Below, piece by piece: positions 58,101 to 64,000 of a DNA stretch of 64,000 nucleotides. A program made the position numbers and the translations under genes. This stretch comes from Ianthella basta (taxonomy: Eukaryota; Porifera; Demospongiae; Verongiida; Ianthellidae): contig OZ025871.1 of the NCBI GenBank assembly GCA_964019415.1, positions 266,501-330,500 on the forward strand, read 5' to 3'. The notes under the pieces were generated by a model. The model was not told where the DNA came from. It saw nothing but the letters and a program-made list of their open reading frames with translations, and ran no database searches. Numbering within the stretch: the first letter of the stretch is position 1; each line of letters begins with the position of its first letter.

Positions 58101-61100
58101 TTGCTTAATCTTACCTTATCATATCTTGCCAAATCTTGCCACATCTTATCTTGTCATATCTTGCCAAATCTTGCCAAATATTACCTTGTCATATCTTGCC
58201 AAATCTTGACTAATCTTACATTGGCATATCTTACCAAATCTTGTCTAATCTTACCTTGTCATATCTTGCCTAATCTTGCCAAATCTTACCTTGTCATTTC
58301 TTGCCTAATCTTGCCGAATCTTACCTTCTCATATTTTGCCAAATCTGGCCAAATCTTGCCAAATCTTACCTTGTCATTTCTTGCCTAATCTTGCCGAATC
58401 TTACCTTGTCATATTTTGCCAAATCTGGCCAAATCTTGCCAAATCTTACCTTGTCATATCTTGCCTAATCTTGCCAAATCTTACCTTGTCATATCTTGCT
58501 AAATCTTGCCAGATCTTACGTTGTCTTATCTTGCCAAATCTTGCTTATTCTTACTTTTTCATATCTTGCCAAATCTTAACTAATCTTACCTTGTCACATC
58601 TCGCCAAATCTTGCCTAATCTTACCTTGTCATATCTTGCCAAATCTTGCCTAATCTTACCTTGTCATATCTTGCCAAATCTTGCCAAATCTTACCCTGTC
58701 ATATCTTGCGAAATCTTACCATGTCATATCTTGCAAAATCTTACCTAATCTTACTTTTTCATTTCTTGCCAAATCTTGCTTAATCTTGCCTTCTCATATC
58801 TTGCCAAATCTTGACAAATCTTACCTTGTCATATCTTGCCAAATCTTTCCTATTCTTACTTTGTCATATCTTACCAAATCTTGCTTATTCTTACTTTTTC
58901 ATATCTTGCCAAATCTTGACTAATCTTACCTTGTCACATCTCGCCAAATCTTGCCAAATCTTACCTTGTCATATCTTGCCAAATCTTTCCTATTCTTACT
59001 TTGTCATATCTTACCAAATCTTGCTTATTCTTACTTTTTCATATCTTGCCAAATCTTGACTAATCTTACCTTGTCACATCTCGCCAAATCTTGCCAAATC
59101 TTACCTTGTCATATCTTGCAAAATCTTGCCTAATCTTACCTTGTCATATCTTGCCAAATCTTGCCAAATCTTACCCTGTCATATCTTGCGAAATCTTACC
59201 ATGTCATATCTTGCAAAATCTTGCCTAATCTTACTTTTTCATTTCTTGCCAAATCTTGCTTAATCTTGCCTTCATATCTTGCCAAATCTTGCCAAATCTT
59301 ATCTTGCCATATCTTGCCAAATCTTGCCAAATATTACCTTGTCATATCTTGCAAAATCTTGCCAAATCTTACCTTGTCAAATCTTTCCAAATCTTACCTT
59401 GACATATCTTGCCAAATCTTGCCGAATCTTACCTTGTCATATCTTACCAAATCTTGCCAAATCTTGCCAAATCTTACCTTGTCATATCTTGCCTAATCTT
59501 GCCAAATCTTACCTTGTCATATCTTGCCAAATCTTGCCAAGTCTTACCTTTAAGTTGTCATATCTTACCAAATCTTGCCAAATCATGCCAAATCTTACCT
59601 TATCAAATCTTGCCAAATCTTGCCTAATCTTACCTTGTCATATCTTGCCAAATCTTGCCTAATCTTACTTTTTCACATCTTGCCAAATCTTGCTTAATCT
59701 CACCTTGTCATATATTGCCAAATCCTGCCAAATCTTACCTTCATATCTTGCCAAATCTTGCTAAATCTTATCTTGTCATAACTTGCCAAATCATGACTAA
59801 TCTTTCCTTGTCATATCTTGCAAAAGCTTACCTTGTCATATCTTACGAAATCTTCCTTAATCTTACTTATTTTATCTTGCCAAATCTTGCTTAATCTCAC
59901 CTTGTCATATCTTGCCAAATCTTGCCAAATCTTATCTTCTCATATCTTGCCAAATCTTGCCAAATCTTACTCTGTCATATCTTGCCAAATCTTGCCAAAT
60001 TTTATCTTCTCATATCTTGCCAAATCTTGCCAAATATTACCTTATCATATCTTGCCAAATCTTGCCAAATCTTACCTTGTCATATCTTGCCAAATCTTGA
60101 CTAATCTTAACTTGTCATATCTTGCCAAATCTTGCAAAATATTCCCTTGTCATATCTTGCCAAATCTTGCCAAATCTTATCTTGTTATATCTCGCCAAAT
60201 TTTGCCTAATCTTACCTTCATATCTTGCTTAATCTTGCCAAGTCTTAACTTGTCATATCTTGCCAAATCTTGCCTAATCTTACTTTTTCACATCTTGCCA
60301 AATCTTGCTTAATCTCACCTTGTCATATATTGCCAAATCCTGCCAAATCTTACCTTCATATCTTGCCAAATCTTGCTAAATCTTATCTTGTCATAACTTG
60401 CCAAATCATGACTAATCTTTCCTTGTCATATCTTGCAAAAGCTTACCTTGTCATATCTTACGAAATCTTCCTTAATCTTACTTATTTTATCTTGCCAAAT
60501 CTTGCTTAATCTCACCTTGTCATATCTTGCCAAATCTTGCCAAATCTTATCTTCTCATATCTTGCCAAATCTTGCCAAATCTTACTCTGTCATATCTTGC
60601 CAAATCTTGCCAAATTTTATCTTCTCATATCTTGCCAAATCTTGCCAAATATTACCTTATCATATCTTGCCAAATCTTGCCAAATCTTACCTTGTCATAT
60701 CTTGCCAAATCTTGACTAATCTTAACTTGTCATATCTTGCCAAATCTTGCAAAATATTCCCTTGTCATATCTTGCCAAATCTTGCCAAATCTTATCTTGT
60801 TATATCTCGCCAAATTTTGCCTAATCTTACCTTCATATCTTGCTTAATCTTGCCAAGTCTTAACTTGTCATATCTTGCCAAATCTTGCCTAATCTTACTT
60901 TTCATATCTAGCCAAATCTTGCTTAATCTTACCATGTCATATCTTACAAAATCTTGCCAAATCTTACCTTCAGTTGTCATATTTTGCAAAATCTTGCCTT
61001 ATCTTACTTTTCATATCTTGCCAAATCTTGCTTAATCTTACCTTGTCATTTCTTGCCAAATCTTACCAAATCTTACATTGGCATATCTTACCAAATCTTG

Positions 61101-64000
61101 CCTAATCTTACCTTGTCATATCTTGCCTAATCTTGCCAAATCTTACCTTGTCATTTCTTGCCTAATCTTGCCGAATCTTACCTTGTCATATCTTGCCAAA
61201 TCTGGCCAAATCTTGCCAAATCTTACCTTGTCATATCTTGCCTAATCTTGCCAAATCATACCTTGTCATATCTTGCCTAATCTTGCCTGATCTTACGTTG
61301 TCTTATCTTGCCAAATCTTGCTTATTCTTACTTGTTCATATCTTGCCAAATGTTGACTAATCTTACCTTGTCACATCTCGCCAAATCTTGCCAAATCTTA
61401 CCTTGTCATATCTTGCCAAATCTTGCCTAATCTTACCTTGTCATATCTTGCCAAATCTTGCCAAATCTTACCCTGTCATATCTTGCGAAATCTTACCATG
61501 TCATATCTTGCATAATCTTGCCTAATCTTACTTTTTCATATCTTGCCAAATCTTGACACATCTTACCTTGTCATATCTTGCCAAATCTTTTCAATTCTTA
61601 CTTTGTCATATCTTACCAAATCTTGCTTAATCTTACCTTCATATCTTGCCAAATCTTGCCAAATCTTATCTTGTCATATCTTTCCAAATCTTGCCAAATA
61701 TTACCTTGTCATATCTTTCCAAATCTTGCCTAATCTTACCTTGACATATCTTGCCAAATCTTGCCAAATCTTACCTTGTCATATCTTACCAAATCTTGCC
61801 AAATCTTGCCAAATCTTACCTTGTCATATCTTGCCTAATCTTGCCTAATCTTACCTTGTCATATCTTGCCAAATCTTGCCTAATCTTACTTAATCTCACC
61901 TTGTCATATATTGCCAAATCCTGCCAAATCTTACCTTCATATCTTGCCAAATCTTGCCAAATCTTATCTTGTCATAACTTGCCAAATCTTGACTAATCTT
62001 TCCTTGTCATATCTTGCAAAAGCTTACCTTGTCATATCTTACGAAATCTTCCTTAATCTTACTTATTCATACCTTGCCAAATCTTGTTTAATCTCACCTT
62101 GTCATATCTTGCCAAATCTTGCCAAACATTACTTTGTCATATCTTGCCAAATCATGCTCAATCTTACCTTATCATATCTTGCCAAATCTTGCCAAATTTT
62201 ATCTCCTCATATCTTGCCAAATCTTTTCAATTCTTACTTTGTCATATCTTACCAAATCTTGCTTAATCTTACCTTCATATCTTGCCAAATCTTGCCAAAT
62301 CTTATCTTGTCATATCTTGCCAAATCTTGCCAAATATTACCTTGTCATATCTTGCCAAATCTTGCCAAATCTTACCTTGTCATATCTTTCCAAATCTTGC
62401 CTAATCTTACCTTGACATATCTTGCCAAATCTTGCCAAATCTTACCTTGTCATATCTTACCAAATCTTGCCAAATCTTGCCAAATCTTACCTTGTCATAT
62501 CTTGCCTAATCTTGCCTAATCTTACCTTGTCATATCTTGCCAAATCTTGCCTAATCTTACTTAATCTCACCTTGTCATATATTGCCAAATCCTGCCAAAT
62601 CTTACCTTCATATCTTGCCAAATCTTGCCAAATCTTATCTTGTCATAACTTGCCAAATCTTGACTAATCTTTCCTTGTCATATCTTGCAAAAGCTTACCT
62701 TGTCATATCTTACGAAATCTTCCTTAATCTTACTTATTCATACCTTGCCAAATCTTGTTTAATCTCACCTTGTCATATCTTGCCAAATCTTGCCAAACAT
62801 TACTTTGTCATATCTTGCCAAATCATGCTCAATCTTACCTTATCATATCTTGCCAAATCTTGCCAAATTTTATCTCCTCATATCATGCCAAATTTTATCT
62901 CCTCATATCTTGCCAAATCTTGCCAAATATTACCTTATCATATCTTGCCAATTCTTGCCAAATCTTACCTTGTCATATCTTGCCAAATCTTGACTAATCT
63001 TACTTTGTCATATCTTGCCAAATCTTGCCAAATATTACCTTGTTATATCTTGCCAATTCTTGCCGAATCTTACTTAGTCATATCTTGCCAAATCTTGCCA
63101 AATATTCCCTTGTCATATCTTGCCAAATCTTGCCAAATCTTATCTTGTTATATCTTGCCAAATCTTGCCTAATCTTACCTTCATATCTTGCTTAATCTTG
63201 CCAAATCTTAACTTGTCATATCTTGCCAAATCTTGCCTAATCTTACTTTTTCATATCTAGCCAAATCTTGCTTAATCTTACCATGTCATATCTTGCAAAA
63301 TCTTGCCAAATCTTACCTTCAGTTGTCATATTTTGCAAAATCTTGCCTTATCTTACTTTTCATATCTTGCCAAATCTTGCTTAATCTTACCTTGTCATAT
63401 CTTGCCAAATCTTACAAAATCTTACCTTGTCATAACTCGCCAAATCTTGCCTAATCTTGCTAAATCTTACCTTGTCATATCTTGACAAATCTTGACTAAT
63501 CTTACCTTGCCATATCTTGCCAAACCTTGCCAAATCTTGCCAAATCTTACCTTGTCATATCTTATCAAATCTTGCTTAAACTTACCTTGTCATATCTTGC
63601 CAAATATTTCCAATTCTTACCTTGTCATATCTTACCAAATCTTGCTTAATCTTACCTTCATATCTTGCCAAATCTTGCCAAATCTTATCTTGTCATATCT
63701 GGCCAAATCTTGCCAAATATTACCTTGTCATATCTTGCCAAATCTTGCCAAATCTTACCTTGTCATACCTTTCCAAATCTTGCCTAATCTTACCTTATCA
63801 TATCTTACAAAATCTTGCCGAATCTTACCTTGTCATATCTTACCAAATCTTGCCAAATCTTGCCAAATCTTACATTGTCATATCTTGCCTAATCTTGCCA
63901 AATCTTACCTTGTGATATCTTGCCAAATCTTGACTGATCTTACCTTGTCATATCTTGCCAAATCTTGTCAAGTCTTACCTTTAAGTTGTCATTTCTTGCC
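49129..64000. repeat. 35-bp satellite, block 4
   Basis: Uninterrupted satellite to the window end. Higher-order duplications include a 1116-bp offset (52152 versus 53268), a 615-bp offset (59912 versus 60527) and a 671-bp offset (61751 versus 62422). Variation increases after about 54500. Confidence 0.97.

Noticed and set aside
34060-64000. Dozens of long open frames encoding LPNLAKSYLVISCQ-like peptides
   Set aside because: They follow the 35-bp satellite in all three forward frames and overlap each other. No start context, no composition shift and no domain; a by-product of low stop content.

Overview
The window looks like repeat-rich, probably subtelomeric or heterochromatic DNA from a metazoan. 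Evidence is TTAGGG-type telomeric repeats (read as CCCTAA on the + strand), spliced tyrosine-recombinase (YR) genes, a Penelope-like retroelement with a GIY-YIG domain, type I hammerhead ribozymes (HHRs) of the kind known from animal retrozymes and Penelope-like elements, several TIR elements and long satellites. A marine invertebrate such as a sponge or cnidarian is a guess. The 200-N block at 6617-6816 is typical of a scaffolding gap. I see no confident host single-copy gene; one terminal exon that may encode part of a SET domain is the best candidate.

Layout. 1-6616 is an inverted, partial copy of an ~8.9 kb unit. 6617-6816 is the gap. 6817-14680 is a mosaic: the last exon of a second YR gene, hairpin repeats, a 106-bp TTAA-flanked foldback element, two copies of a 168-bp foldback, a 343-bp satellite (six copies), a lone HHR, a TA-flanked MITE, the SET-like exon and dinucleotide tracts. 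14681-16184 holds the 5' exons of a diverged YR gene, cut off in an intron at a CCCTAA run. 16185-25042 and 25043-34033 are two near-identical, head-to-tail copies (units A and B) of the ~8.9 kb unit, with telomeric repeats at the start of A, at the A/B junction and at the end of B. 34060-64000 is a satellite with a 35-bp period, interrupted by a Penelope-like element plus a truncated inverted copy (36751-41203), an inverted and tandem HHR repeat split by a TA-flanked DDE transposon (43548-46577), and a ~1 kb TIR element (48104-49128).

Each complete unit carries, from left to right: a telomere-like left arm, an HHR in a (TG)n tract, a self-complementary 19-mer, a reverse-strand array of HHR repeats interrupted by a small TCTTGCCTCA satellite, and a seven-exon YR gene (predicted 736 residues, all splice phases consistent) with the Arg-Lys-Arg-His-Tyr residues expected of a Crypton-type recombinase. 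My reading is a Crypton-like YR transposon that carries retrozyme-like ribozyme repeats and uses, or preferentially enters, telomeric-type repeats, which would explain head-to-tail copies joined by CCCTAA runs. The sequence shows the architecture; mobility, RNA self-cleavage and telomeric targeting are inferences.
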